This document shows, piece after piece, positions 32,783 through 44,104 of a stretch of DNA of 64,000 nt (the first letter of the stretch is position 1; every line of letters starts with the position of its first letter). The notes below the pieces were generated by a model that saw only the letters and a list, made by a program, of their open reading frames with translations, did not search any database and was not told where the DNA came from. Position numbers and translations under genes: made by a program. Origin of the DNA: Ctena decussata (lineage: Eukaryota; Mollusca; Bivalvia; Lucinida; Lucinidae); contig OZ022506.1 of assembly GCA_963989385.1 (NCBI GenBank), positions 66,723,434 through 66,787,433 on the forward strand. The letters run 5' to 3'.

Positions 32783-34642
32783 TTAAACCTGTCGACTTTC
32801 AAAACCAAGTAAAAAAAACATGTAGTAAGATATGACAAGTTGATGAGTTGTATGATCATATGCTATTGCTTGTGGGTTACTACTCAGACCGCTCTGTATT
32901 GACAGTAGAATGTTCTCCTCAGACAAGTCTCCTGACAGTACTGCCACCTCAGATGTCCCGTAGTAACAGACATAGACGTTACCATCAGAGTCAGTGGTAA
33001 CACCTGTAGGATTCTTCCTCTCCTTCAGCTGTCGTCTAGTGATAACCTCTCCAGTGTCACCATTCAACAACGTCAACGTGCGGTTACCCCGGTCTGTTAC
33101 TATCACAGTGGATGATCTACCATCACAAGGACTACTCTCGCACCGAGGCTGTCTAAACAGTTGCTGCCCCTGTTGATCAAACGACACTGACCAGTAAACT
33201 CTACCAGTCTGACCAATCAGCTTCACTAAGGGAGGTTCACTTCCTGGACTGGTGACAACTAATTTGTCGTTATATCTGCTGATACCACGTACATCGTATG
33301 ATAATTGTGTTGTAGTCTTGATTCTGAGCTTACTACCAGAGATATCCAGTATGACCAGTGATTTGTTGTCAGTAGTAATAACAGCTTCTTTGTCACTGAT
33401 CACAGCTATATCCCAGGGTTGGCCAGAAACTGAAACAGAGGACAATAACTTCATGTCATGAGAGAACATCTTAACTTTATTATTATTTAAATCTGTCATT
33501 ATAATTCTTTTGTCCTCTGTTATCGCTATGCCTGTAATCCAGCAAATGGATGTATCATCTCTCAGTTTGATGGTGTATGTATTCTGCTTAGTAGCTTTTA
33601 TCTTTGGCAGAGGCTGAGTCGGTCTTGGTAAAAGAGGCTTAGCTACTGCTCTTTCTATGTTCTGAGGACGTGCCATTTGTCCTGCATTAGGCTGAGCGGT
33701 AGTTTCCTTCAAGGCAGAAACAGGAAACATGATTTCCGGGACCGTAAGGTCGGCGCCAGGCGGATTTGATTCTGATTTCCGTATTTTTCCGAGTGTAAAC
33801 GAAGGAGACAAAAATTCTTGACTCGGCTGGCTTGGTAGGAATGAAAGTGATACAAATTTCAGTGATTTACGCAATACTTGAAGCTCGTTGGCAACTTTCT
33901 TAGTCAAATTGACATTTTCTTGCAGTCTTAAAAAGACTTTGGTATCAATAGGTTTAGCTTTAACCTCTCCTAATACAGTTAATGGCGAATCAAGCTTCAG
34001 GAGCATATCACTTACATTTCTTCTTCGTTGAGATAAAACTGATATTTGTGACTGACAGCTGGCTTGTATTTCATGTTTGATACTACCAAACAATTTGTTC
34101 GCCTGTGCAATTATTTGATCGTATACTTTCTGAGCGTCATGCAGCATTGTTTTCTCTTTATCTTTCAATTCCATCATAGCCTTGTCTACTGTAGCCAGGG
34201 TTGACTTCATAGTCTCCTGCAAACTTTTAGTTCTGTCATACAGAGCGCTGGTATCAGAGACATCAATAATTTTACTGACATCCTCTACGTTCCTGATGGA
34301 ACAATCGTTATGTTCAGTAGAAGAACATATGGAACAGAGCAAGATTTTATGGTCACAACAAAACTGATCTTTTAGTAGTTTTGGATGCACGTCACAAGAG
34401 TCAAGCCTTGGCGGTTTGTCAGCCTGCGATTTTGGCATGTCCTCACCGTTTACCACATTGTGTTGTCTGGTTGCTTGGAGTCGTCCATGGACACTGCGGC
34501 AGGCAGTACACAAAAACTGAACACAGTCTTTGCAGAACCCGAACGCTTTGACGTTTTGTTCCCCATCTTCATAGCAGGAATCACAATACGGGTCATAAAA
34601 CTCATCACTTGTGCCGTGTCGTGCGTCCAAAGAGGCTTCCAT
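32783..34642 (-). CDS. RING-less TRIM-like protein: two B-boxes, coiled coil, beta-propeller
   Basis: 619 residues in one exon. B-box 1 (residues ~20-61): CDSC, CKDC, CTAC, H52 and H61 as zinc ligands. B-box 2 (~83-114): CDVH, CCDH, CSIC, H111. Residues ~125-260 are a predicted coiled coil rich in K/E/Q/L. A proline-rich linker (~270-350) leads to a C-terminal propeller (~355-610) with repeated DxxxxVIVTD and GVTTDSDGNVYVCYYG blades, as in TRIM2/3/56/71-like proteins. No RING comes before B-box 1, so ubiquitin-ligase activity is doubtful; RING-less members are common in bivalves and are thought to act as scaffolds in immune or RNA-related complexes. The ATG is preceded by TTTTTTGTTTTCGCAG, a good splice acceptor, so a 5' UTR exon lies upstream. 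The last 12 residues (MFFLLGFESRQV) do not look like propeller. A one-base change in the T8 run near 32817 would give a C-terminus ending FKLS, closer to what I expect of the family. Confidence 0.88.
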   Translation of the reverse strand: MEASLDARHGTSDEFYDPYCDSCYEDGEQNVKAFGFCKDCVQFLCTACRSVHGRLQATRQHNVVNGEDMPKSQADKPPRLDSCDVHPKLLKDQFCCDHKILLCSICSSTEHNDCSIRNVEDVSKIIDVSDTSALYDRTKSLQETMKSTLATVDKAMMELKDKEKTMLHDAQKVYDQIIAQANKLFGSIKHEIQASCQSQISVLSQRRRNVSDMLLKLDSPLTVLGEVKAKPIDTKVFLRLQENVNLTKKVANELQVLRKSLKFVSLSFLPSQPSQEFLSPSFTLGKIRKSESNPPGADLTVPEIMFPVSALKETTAQPNAGQMARPQNIERAVAKPLLPRPTQPLPKIKATKQNTYTIKLRDDTSICWITGIAITEDKRIIMTDLNNNKVKMFSHDMKLLSSVSVSGQPWDIAVISDKEAVITTDNKSLVILDISGSKLRIKTTTQLSYDVRGISRYNDKLVVTSPGSEPPLVKLIGQTGRVYWSVSFDQQGQQLFRQPRCESSPCDGRSSTVIVTDRGNRTLTLLNGDTGEVITRRQLKERKNPTGVTTDSDGNVYVCYYGTSEVAVLSGDLSEENILLSIQSGLSSNPQAIAYDHTTHQLVISYYMFFLLGFESRQV

Positions 34643-34663
34643 TCTGCGAAAACAAAAAATATA
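34643..34663 (-). promoter_or_regulatory. 3' splice acceptor before the TRIM-like start codon
   Basis: On the minus strand a T-rich tract is followed by CGCAG, then A and the ATG. This predicts that the coding exon begins at 34643 and that transcription starts in an upstream exon not identified here. Confidence 0.65.
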
Positions 34664-35029
34664 GAAATGGGTTCATCTGTATGTTTTTCTCGCCATCATT
34701 ACAAAGGGAAACAACTTGTGTGACTTTCTCTTTAATTCCCTGGACACAGTAGCCTAGTTTTCAGAATTGGGTTTACCGTAAAAAATCTGAATATTTGGAC
34801 AGGTAGATCTGAGCAAGCAGTGCAGACCCAGATCAGACTGACCCTCAGGAGCAGTCTGTACATGGTCTAAACTGTTTGTTATTTTATATGCATCTTTTAG
34901 ACGCAATACTGCATGAAAACCCCAAACTTTTGAGTCAGACAGTTAGGGTGTTTGTTTTAAGTGTCCCAAGTTTTTGAAATTTTACGTTATCTTCACAGGA
35001 AAGCAAGTAAAATCTTTAAATCGTAATAC
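34664..35029. other. Upstream intron or intergenic, repeat-derived
   Basis: Parts of 34690-35100 resemble 40083-40390 in the same orientation (GCCATcaTTACAAAGgGAAacAA, TTGCTtgCCCTGAgAGTTT). A fragment at about 34806-34850 recalls the TGAGCC MITE interior (CAGACCCAGATCAG). The upstream exon of the TRIM-like gene was not found. Confidence 0.4.
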
Positions 35030-35755
35030 ATTGAGTTTACCTCTGTTTAGAAGGAAGGCAAAATGTAACTGATAGAGTTGCTTGCCCTGAGAGTTTATCC
35101 AATCTCCTCAAAGGCTACACAAAGAAAGTAAAAATTTCGGTAAAATAAATAGAGCCATAAAGAGAAATCCAGAGTAAGCAAAGTAGTCTGGTTGCCAAAT
35201 GGAGATTTTGGGTGCAACCCAAAAAAATAGTCCGCACAAAATGTTTTTGCACAAATGTGCTCACCAACATGTCCGTACACTGAAACTGAATGATGCCACC
35301 TTGGCATCATTGGGGAAATTAAAGTATTCAAGATGGCGTCCAAGATGGCTGCCAAGGGATAAAATCCTCAATATCTTCTAAAGTATGTGGGTTAGAAACA
35401 TACTTTTGGTGACTACTTATAGGTTTTCGAGGTCGAGGAATCGATTAAGAATGTCAAAAATTATTTCAGACAAATCAGTTACAAAATGGCGGACAAGATG
35501 GTCGCCAAAGCATAAAATCTCCATATCTTCTTTAGTATACGGGCTAGAAACATGATTTTGGTGTCTTCATATAGGTTTTCGGGGTCAAGGAATCCAAAAA
35601 CCATCTTAGAATTTACTTTAAAGCACTAACTTACACTAAATGGCGGACAAGATGGCGGACGAAGCATCGATTACGGAGCTGAATGTCTTAAGAAATGCAC
35701 TTTTTGATAGCAGAATTCAGGCTTCAGAAATTTTTTTAACCCGGAATTTTGAAAT
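35030..35755 (+). repeat. Left arm of a large inverted duplication
   Basis: Counterpart of 38385-38965 in opposite orientation. Shared blocks: GTTTACCTCTGTTT, AATAGTCCGCACAAA, ATGATGCCACCTTGGCATC, CAAGATGGCGTCcAAGATGG and AACCCGGAATTTTG. Inside are three units of ~153 bp, each opening ATGGCGgaCAAGATGG near 35334, 35487 and 35640. Open frames such as 35640-35840 (MADKMADEAS...) are by-products of this repeat. Confidence 0.78.
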
Positions 35756-36001
35756 TATAAGATCTATGAATGTTAAAAAAAAACGAAGTCATAAAGACCT
35801 CATTTTGCATCTGATTGTGTTATTACCAAGGATACCATGATGATCCATAAGAGCCCAGTCCAGGTATGGGCAGACAGCCCCGTTTAGAAAATTTCAGTCG
35901 TAATCGAAAGTCATTGACAGCTCGATAATTCATTATTATTTTAAGAATGTCGTTTTTAATGGCTTTTTTATGTTCATAATTCCATGCATGTACCTTTTGG
36001 T

Positions 36002-36610
36002 AAAGTAAAATGATAGACAGAGATCAAGAACTAATACAATCAGACCCCACATTCCGCCCTCAAAACCAAAATACAAAAATGACATATAGTCGCGAAAGAC
36101 AAGCATAGTAAATCGAATAAACAGTCCTCTCAGACATTCAGTTACCTCAATTGAAAATAACAGTAACATTTATTTTACCTATTTTTATCAGTGTTTCAAA
36201 TAGGACAAAACAGAAAGCAAACTGGGCAGCTTTAACGTAACCATATCGCTAGAAGACCACTGACAAGTGGACACAAGAACACGTAACATTGAGGAACCAA
36301 AATGGGAAGTTAACTAGTTTTACTTGGTCCAAACCCATGCTTTCTGCTTCTGCAGTGGTTCAAAATATTTAGTTAGCATTTTGTCTGCATGAAGGGTACC
36401 CAACCCATCAATGAATCATCACAGACAGCAAATCAATCACGGATAAAACCTGTGATGAATCAAATATGAGGACTCAACAGAAACAACGTATTGCGACATC
36501 TGGAGATCCCTCCAAAACAACACCAATGAAATCCTGGAGCAAAAGAAAAACACCAGTAGAACCCCGAATGGCCAAGCAGTGGGACAAAATTTTGATCTTG
36601 GCACAAAGGG
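36002..36610 (-). mobile_element. Retroelement 3' region, copy related to 61288-61907
   Basis: Aligns over ~600 bp with 61288-61907, both minus strand. Shared blocks include GAGGACTCAACAGAAACAAC, GGAGCAAAAGAAaAACACCAG, CAATGAATCATCACAGA and GCCCTCAAAACCA. It lacks the reverse-transcriptase remnant seen upstream of the 61-kb copy, as expected for a more severely 5'-truncated insertion. Confidence 0.65.
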
Positions 36611-37563
36611 TTCTTTTACTTTGATTGCTTAGCTGGATTTAAGTTTTGTAAGAAAAGTCCTTTTTTTCCCCTGACTTTAAAGATTTACTTCTTTTTCTGT
36701 ATATTAGCCTTTAAGCAGGGGTATATAACCCAGAAGGAAAAAATTCCAGTCGTAACAAAAAAAAAATATCTTTACTTTGATCTTTTGTCAGGAGCTTAAT
36801 AAACATCTCTTTCAGGACTTTGATTTTATGCTGACCTTATCTCAGTGTTACGCTCATAGCATATGGTTAGTTAGCGTATGGGCTAGAAGCAGGAATAAAC
36901 AACTTTTGGCGACACAATTTTAATCTGCCAGGAAACAGTACTGCAGTTTTGGAAAATCCCTTTTAGAGATGGTTCTAACTCTACTTTTCCAAATGCAAAG
37001 TAATTTATTCAGTTTGTATAAAGTACGTGTCCCGAGTTTGGGGGCATACGTGACCCAACGTTTACATATTTACAACTTTTGAGGAATGTGAAATATTACA
37101 TGAAAATACCAACTTATGTGTACTTCAGTGGTTCAGGAGAAGATGACTTTTTAGATGAAACGGTGACATCTTGGGCCGCAAGCATTCATACCAATTTTCG
37201 TTCTCTCAAACAAATGGAAGTATAGCTATATATCAATTTATCCCAGTAGTCTTTGTTCCGTTGGAGCAAGGGGTTGTTAGATTCTCATTGTGTCTTTGGC
37301 ATAGCGTTATTATGAACGGTCGGGCTAAATCTATCCTTGTGCCGTCTTTTGACCATCCTTAATTCTAGTCCGGTACGAGTACATATTTTTGCTAAGTCGA
37401 CAGATAGCCGTTTTCAGTTGTTGTCAGAGATAGGATTCAATCCCCCTGTTTTCTGTACTTCAGCCAACTACTCTAGTAACTCAAAAAGTCAAAAAGTGAT
37501 TTTGATCCGCCTAGCAGCTTTGGAGAAGAATCTGTTTGAATGTTATGGTGATCTAAGCTGACG
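36611..37563. other. Intergenic, no gene seen
   Basis: No domain-bearing frame. The frame at 37171-37362 is unremarkable. Confidence 0.45.
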
Positions 37564-37657
37564 GGTCTATGAAGCCAGTTTATGCTATTAACTTTCCCGT
37601 AGCATTGCTCGGTCTATGAAGTCAGTTTATGCTATTAACTTTCCCGTAGCATTGCTC
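37564..37657 (+). repeat. 47-bp tandem duplication
   Basis: Two adjacent copies of GGTCTATGAAGcCAGTTTAT...TAGCATTGCTC, differing at one base (C/T). It looks recent. Confidence 0.9.
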
Positions 37658-37890
37658 GGAAGATTTTGTCAGGTAAGAATACTTGCACAAACTGGCATGA
37701 CAATTACCTATGCACTTTTGAAGCTAAAACATTTTAAATATGCATATACAATTTGTAGTCAACTGTCTATAATCATGGGTAGTTCTGTCTCCTTTATATT
37801 TGAAAAAAACTGGGAAAATACAAAACAAATCAAAAGCTGTTTACAAAATTTGTTACTGCTTTGAAGTAAGTATGATCTTTTCTGACATGT

Positions 37891-38144
37891 AAATTTTCCA
37901 TACCGGCCAGATGCTAAAACTCTGGCTGTGGCTTGGCACGAACCTGCGACACTCACGCCACTCACGCCGACCATGAGCTATAATTTAACGACGCAAGCAA
38001 CCAACAAATATTTTGAAAATTTTCCATACCGCCCAGATGCTAAAAATCTGGCTGTGGCATGGCACGAACCTCCGACACTCACACCACTCACTGATTACCG
38101 ACCATGAGCTGTAATTTTAAACGACGCAAGCAATCAACAAATAT
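37891..38144 (-). repeat. Two tandem ~126-bp units with tRNA-like boxes
   Basis: Units open AAATTTTCCATACCGsCCAG at 37891 and 38017. On the minus strand each unit contains TAGCTCATGGTCGG, then GTGAGTGTCGCAGGTTCGTG, resembling tRNA A and B boxes spaced as in a SINE head. It may be a duplicated SINE head; class uncertain. Confidence 0.5.
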
Positions 38145-38384
38145 ATATCAGAGTTTCTTAACCTGAATTTTAAATAGATAATAGAATATAACAAATTTCT
38201 TGTAACCTTTAGATTGTTACTCGTAACAACGGCTTTCTGTAATGACTAAAGCTTTGTCAACGGTTTATCTGCCCTTGCCTGCACTACTGAGGTTCTCGTA
38301 AACCATCTTGGCCCTCTTGTTAAAACACTTTTAGAATGGGACTTTTATAACTTCATTTTTATATTTAACAATCTTATACATGCA

Positions 38385-38965
38385 AAATCCGGGTTTCTAA
38401 TACACAAACCAGAATTCTGCTATCGGAAAGTGCATTTCTCCGACAATTAGTGCCGTGACCGTTGCTTTGTCCGCCATTTTGTGTAACCGGTTTGCTTTTA
38501 ACTTAATTTCAACATGTTAAACCAATTCCTTGGCCCCAAAAACCCATATTTAGACACCAAAATTATGTTTCTAGCTCGTATACTAAAGAAGATATAGAGT
38601 TTTTATGTTTTGGCGGCCATCTTGTCCGCCATTTTGTAGCTGATTTGTCTGAAATAATTTTTAACATGCTTAATCGATTCCTCGACCTCAAAAACCTATT
38701 AGTAGCCACCAAAAGTATGTTTCTAGCCCTTATATTTAAGAAAATATTATGAATTTTATCCCTCGGCGGCCATCTTTGACGCCATCTTGAATATTTTAAT
38801 TTCCCCAAGGATGCCAAGGTGGCATCATTTTGTTTCTGGTTAAGGACATCCTAAATAATAAGAATCTGCATCAAACATTTGTGCGGACTATTTTTTCGGG
38901 TTCTCGTCCCGGCACCCAGACTAAAGGAAGTAATTATATTCAAACAGAGGTAAACTGCATTGAAA
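38385..38965 (-). repeat. Right arm of a large inverted duplication
   Basis: Inverted partner of 35030-35755, reading CCACCTTGGCATCCTTGGGG, CAAGATGGCGTCAAAGATGG and ACAAAATGGCGGACAA on the minus strand. The arms are separated by 2.6 kb that contains the retroelement fragment and the small duplications. Confidence 0.78.
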
Positions 38966-39168
38966 ATAATGACAGTAAATATTAAGGACACCATTTTTTC
39001 AGACTCCCTTTCCTTTTTCATTTAACTCTAAGATGAAAATATAAGGATAAGATCTACTCTACTTAAGGGGTATGGGTAACACCGCCATTTTTTCTGCCAT
39101 TGTTAAAAGGAGGGACAATATAATGTAATGCCTGATTGCTTCCCCACACAGCGTAGCCCTTCCGAAAT

Positions 39169-40054
39169 CGAGGGGCGTTTGAAAAGTAATGCAAATGGCC
39201 TCATAACTTTGTTTAGGGGAATACTGGGTACCAATGCTATGCATATGCTGAAAACACTACATTTTGTCTTTACAATGGTACCAAACGCTGTACAAAGACA
39301 CCTTTCTATATTGACTTACAACGCATTTTATTAGGCCCCAGTCATACCACTGGGCTAATTTCATGTGTAAAATCTTTTCGGTGTTTTGCATTCAAGTCAA
39401 ATATTGTTGCAAATACAAAATTAATCTTTGTCGGTTGCATGTCCATTGTTGCCTACAATATTCAAACAAAAGTTAGAAGGGTGGCAACTGTTATCGATTT
39501 ATTCCTTGCAAAGCAATGCGCAATTCTTATGACGTTATTGAAATATACGTTAACGGCATTTTAGAAGCTCGAAGAGGCTTCGTTTTTGACATTAATTTAA
39601 ATTTATTGACAGGTTTTCGTTGACCCATGTAAATGCTCTTGCTAACAAGATTTTGAATGCTTATGCACTTGTTTTCATTACAAAATCATTTAATTTTAGT
39701 AGAAATGGGGAATTTGGTTCTACATAATCCATATTCCCGGGCCAGTATAATTTCCGCGATATATACAGGACAACATTGCCTGGGCATTGTCTTTAAGTAG
39801 CAAAAATAAAAAACAAATCAAAGAGTGCCGATATATAAATTACGGTCTACTAAACTAGAATTCTGCAGTGTCTTTAGGGTATACCTCTTTCAAAGAAGTT
39901 AAAAATGCGCCCTTTTTAAAAAATACACCGTGTTTGCAGACTTTCCTACGCATAGCATAGCTGTATGTGTTTTTGTAATCAGAAGTTCTGTTTTTATGTT
40001 GGTTACCGAGAAATTACGTCATTTGCATTTATTTTACTTTTCGAACGCCCCTCG
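39169..40054. mobile_element. Mariner-like non-autonomous element with ~30-bp TIRs
   Basis: Left end CGAGGGGCGTTTGAAAAGTA then ATGCAAATG; right end CATTTGCATTTATTTTACTT then TTCGAACGCCCCTCG. The GGGGCGTTyGAAAAGTAATG type of TIR is typical of Tc1/mariner elements. A TA follows the right end, but the left flank reads AAAT, so the TA target duplication is not intact. Interior of ~830 bp has no transposase frame. Confidence 0.7.
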
Positions 40055-40082
40055 TAGGTTCGTCTCTTAAAATACACATCCA

Positions 40083-40390
40083 TATCTATCTGCCATTGTT
40101 ACAAAGGAAGACAATTTTTGTGACTTCCTGTGACCTCAATGGGCATGGTAGATTTTCTAAAATGGAATTTACAAAAACAACAACAACAAAAAAATCTCAG
40201 GAAAGCAATTCTCTAAGGGTTCAGGTAGATGGGAGGGGCAAAGATAACATAGCAAATCTGCTTTATCGGAAAGTGTTCATATTCACCTTCATGACAGATA
40301 GAGAGAAAATAGAATAAAAAAAACAGGAGGCAAATATGGACATGACAAAAGTTGCTTCCCTGAAAGTTTGCCCATTCGCTTTATTAGTTT
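40083..40390 (+). repeat. Weak direct repeat of the 34690-35100 segment
   Basis: Low-identity but collinear blocks with 34690-35100 (TGCCATTGTTACAAAGGAAG; AAGTTGCTTCCCTGAAAGTT). Together with the inverted arms at 35030 and 38385 this suggests the 34.7-40.4 kb region grew by duplication of one repeat family. Confidence 0.4.
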
Positions 40391-40489
40391 ATTTTTTCAA
40401 AGTTTTCATTTTCTTGTTCGTAGTAGTGGTACTGAAAGGATTTTAATCGCGTCTCATCATCAACATCCAATACCGTAGCTGGCTTAATG

Positions 40490-40850
40490 TATCACGTCGG
40501 GTGGATGAGCTCATACCAACGGATCACCCGAGACGCTTCGGGGTTCACTTACTTCGCACGCGACCCAATGTAGTTTATACTTCGACAAATACAAGAACAA
40601 TTAAGTTCATTGCACATATTTACTTTCTTTTCTATTTATTGTTTGACCATAATTTTGCGTCAGGGGTAACAGTTGAAGTAGTAAAACGTTTGTACGCAGT
40701 TTTTCTCCCACAAGCGGAACAGCGTCAACGACGTCACAACGACGTCATAACGCCTACGTCCAACCAGATTGTGGAACCATGGTTTATTTTGACGTCACTT
40801 AAGACTAATTCCACGTAACCACCAAAATATCTTGGCCACGCATAGTCAGG
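40490..40850 (+). repeat. Dispersed repeat shared with 48890-49560
   Basis: Shares GACCCAATGTAGTTTAtA, ATTAAGTTCATTGC, ACGCAGTTTTTCT, GCGGAACAGCGT, ACGTCCAAyCAGATTGTrGA and AAGACTAATTCCAC with the 49-kb element. The 3' part is rich in GACGTCA-type motifs. Confidence 0.65.
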
Positions 40851-42580
40851 GATTTGGACAAAACGGTGCTATATAAGTTAAGACCCATCAACATTGTAAG
40901 TAACTGATGTTTGTTTTCAAAATTTGTTCTTCGTTTCCATGGCAACAGCGAAGAACTATCTGAAAATTGAGAATTTAATATAGCTGAAAATATAGGGTCC
41001 TATGATTTTAATGGGTTTGCTGGGTTAAAAATTAATATTATTCGTTGTATTGTAGTTTATACTTCTAGAAGGAACGTTTAAGATGTCAAAACGTATAATT
41101 ATCATGAGTATGCAATTCAAATAAAAAAACTTGTAAGCTGATACAGGTGTGAAAGTGGAGCAAAAAAGTGACGGGAGGTGTGTATTTTGATGAACAATTA
41201 TTGTAAAAGGCAGGCACCTTTGGTAGTGACACTGTTTTTTCTAAGAAGGACACACTTCATGAATTACTTTCATGGAAAAACATCTGTGGGCAAACTGAAA
41301 ACGATTGCAAATAAATGGGGTTGACTTTCTCATTTCTGTTGATTACTAAGTGATTCAAAAACAGTCATTTAAATGGTCTGTAACAGGTAAATTTGCTGTT
41401 AAGTGGTATAAATTGTCCATTTTGAACAGATATGTAGGTAAATATTTAGGTTTTAGCACTAAATTCACTTCTGAGATAAACAGTAACCTTTTTATGGCTG
41501 GATTTCCTTAACAACAAGAGCCAGTGCATTTACCTCCCTTTGCTACTCTTCAATTGGAGGAAGCTTTAGTTGTGGTGTAAACAAAATGAGTTCCTCTCAA
41601 CTTTAACTGCCTTAAAACTAAGTTTAAGATGTGTTTGATCAAACTAGTGCAAAAACTGATCAGGATATCGAGATGTGAATAAATACATGCCTTTTTGTTT
41701 TCTTTTGGATTCGCAAAGTCGCGTGAGCACGTTCAAGCAACGTACTGACCTCGCTTAATTGGGTCAGGTTCATCCAATATTGTTTCTACTTTGCAAACGA
41801 ATTCCGAAGGTAAGTCAACATTGCAGGATAAACACAAACTATTAAACTGGCAAACCTGACCCAGTCATGATGCATCGTTTCCAGCAGCCTCGTGAAGAAA
41901 GCAAACTCTTTGGCTCACCCTTGTGTTTGTTTTCGTCTGCTGTGACCTCATTTAAAAATTAATAGAGTGCATTCGGCATGAAACCCAAGTAACCCTCTTC
42001 GGCTATTACCATCAGTATAGATTTGCAGTGTGTCACCAACATTCAATGATTTGTTAATCGGGCAAAATGCACATGCTTGATTTCTAACGAACCCTTTTTA
42101 AAGGTCAATCTTTCTGCATTCCGGCACAAAAAGTATCGCTTGTTTCTGAATCAGCTGAAAAAACTTTCCCGTGTCGGTGAGTGGTTATCGTAGCCACTTT
42201 GATTTCTGCCTAACCCGGTCTAATCAGAACAGACCCCTTTCTTCCCAGACCTTGAGTCATTTAGATCAGCGGTAAGCCTGGGTAAGGACAGTTTCACTTT
42301 GCATGCACTAAATCTCAATATTTGATTTTAACTATTTTAGCCTGCAAAAGTTCTGTAACATAACTTCTAGTTTTTCAATATTTCCTAACCTGCTTTTTCA
42401 TCGGTGCAACGCTTATGCAAACCTCTTCACGGAGTAGAAGTAGTATAGATACTCTGCTCTGATACGAGTTTAACTGAGGTCAACTCGAGCTAGTGCCGAA
42501 GCCAAGTCTTGATAGTGCTGAATGTGTCCAGTTGGTACTTGTGTACTCGAAAGCAATTTGTTTTGTTCATGATATCGATT
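40851..42580. other. Intergenic, no gene seen
   Basis: No exon recognised. GGGTCAGGTTCATCC (about 41761) and AACCTGACCCAG (about 41854) form a short inverted pair ~80 bp apart. Confidence 0.45.
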
Positions 42581-42584
42581 TTCT

Positions 42585-42611
42585 GAGAGAGAGAGAGAGA
42601 GAGAGAGAGAG
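42585..42611 (+). repeat. (GA)n microsatellite
   Basis: About 13 GA dinucleotides. A hairpin with TTCGCCCTTCGGGCTTGGGC follows near 42650. Confidence 0.9.
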
Positions 42612-42952
42612 GTAATGTACATTTGTAAGAGCTCTCGGACGGTATCAGCCTTCGCCCTTCGGGCTTGGGCTGATACAGTCAACTCGGGCTGAGATCAGGG
42701 CTGGGATCAAAACAGCTGTGTAATAATCTCTATATACGTTACCTTTATGTCAAGGTGGTGACTTACCATTGACTCGTTTGAAAAGTCATTTTGATAATAA
42801 TTTCAAGTAATAAGGTTACCCCCACCCCACCCCCCACCACCCCCTAATTAGGCAGGGAGGCCAACATAGTCATAGTTATCTCATCACACAATATCGATTC
42901 ACCTTAATATCTGGTGGTGTGATAACAATTCTGAAAGAAGCGAGGTATGCAA

Positions 42953-42953
<1 letters not shown>

Positions 42954-42985
<32 letters not shown>

Positions 42986-42995
42986 ACACACACAT
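42954..42995 (+). repeat. (CA)n microsatellite
   Basis: About 20 CA units with one CT interruption. A C-rich tract (CCCCACCCCACCCCCCACC type) lies just before, at about 42820-42844. Confidence 0.9.
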
Positions 42996-43469
42996 TTAAG
43001 CTACGTGTGTGTCCGGAAATGTAATGGCACAACAACACCAATGACCCTAGCAACAGCTTTAGCTGCACTGACTCAGTTTGAGCCCAGATGATCCCAAACA
43101 TAATTTTCAATATAGTGAAGTACGAGGAAGCTTTCCATGGTAGCCTCATGACATTTACTATATCTGCAGTAGAATAAAAACATACTTTTTACCTGTTATA
43201 TATGTTACTTTTGTGAAAATACATGCTACAAGGCAAAATTTATAAAACTCAGGTTGTATACATTGTTTTTAAATAGATAAAGTAGTGTAAAGGGGCAACG
43301 ACCATAAATTGATTCCATCTGTGCAACAATCCACCCGTGATACCAAACTGGAAATACCAGCATAAAGTTATAAGACAAGTAGTAAGACGATACCAGCGGA
43401 TAGCCAGAGAAACATGCAGCCCCTTACAAGTTTCTGAGTACAAAGTTAGCTTTAATCAAACAATTAATA

Positions 43470-43990
43470 CTGTTATCACACATTGGCGTATAAGCTTGCG
43501 TACGTACTGCGTATCCGGATAACGTTGCAGTAAGAAAGGAACGCCACAGCAACGAAAGCTGATACGCAGCACGATCTCCTTGAACGCCAGGCTGTGGCAA
43601 TTTTTTTCAAACTGGTTTGAAAAAAAAACGCCGCACGTAGGTAGCAGCTTTGATACGCTATACATGCGTCACACGAACGCCGCAAGAGCAAAAACAACGC
43701 AGCAGTGACACAGTGGTAACGCAACATGATCGCTCGGTACGCTATAGAAACACGTATCTGTAACTGTGGCGTACGTATGGCGTATAGGCGTTTTCACTGC
43801 GTACCTACGGCGTTCTTTTCAAATCTATTATATGCTTCTATGGAGTAGCGTGGCATAGGAACTGCGTTCGAACTACGCACCTTGCGCTGTTGTGGCGTAG
43901 CCGCTGGGTAGGTGTTTCGTTGTCAATTTCGTTTCGGCGTTGCATGAGTACCTACAACGTCAACACGACAGTCGCAGGCAGAGGACACAT
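43470..43990. repeat. TACGC/GCGTA-rich segment, possible decayed foldback
   Basis: Dense ACGC and GCGT motifs in both orientations, for example GGCGTACGTATGGCGTATAG and GAACGCCACAGC. A related TACGC-rich stretch lies at 45116-45440. CpG-rich compared with its AT-rich neighbours, suggesting a younger or selected insert. Element ends not located. Confidence 0.5.
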
Positions 43991-44104
43991 TTTTCTTGTT
44001 TGTTCTCATTCTTTTCATAGCCATGGACCTAGAAGATCTACTTTCTGCAGTACCACAGAAGGTAACTTTAAACTCTGTCCTTATGGTGTGAAGTTTCACC
44101 ATCT

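Noticed and set aside
35640..35840. MADKMADEAS... 66-codon frame with a good-looking start
   Set aside because: Located inside the inverted duplication where ATGGCGGACAAGATGG recurs every ~153 bp; the start context is a repeat feature.
40724..40770. Clustered TGACGTCA-like motifs as a CRE enhancer
   Set aside because: They belong to a dispersed ACGTC-rich repeat and no gene lies close by; no independent support for a regulatory role.
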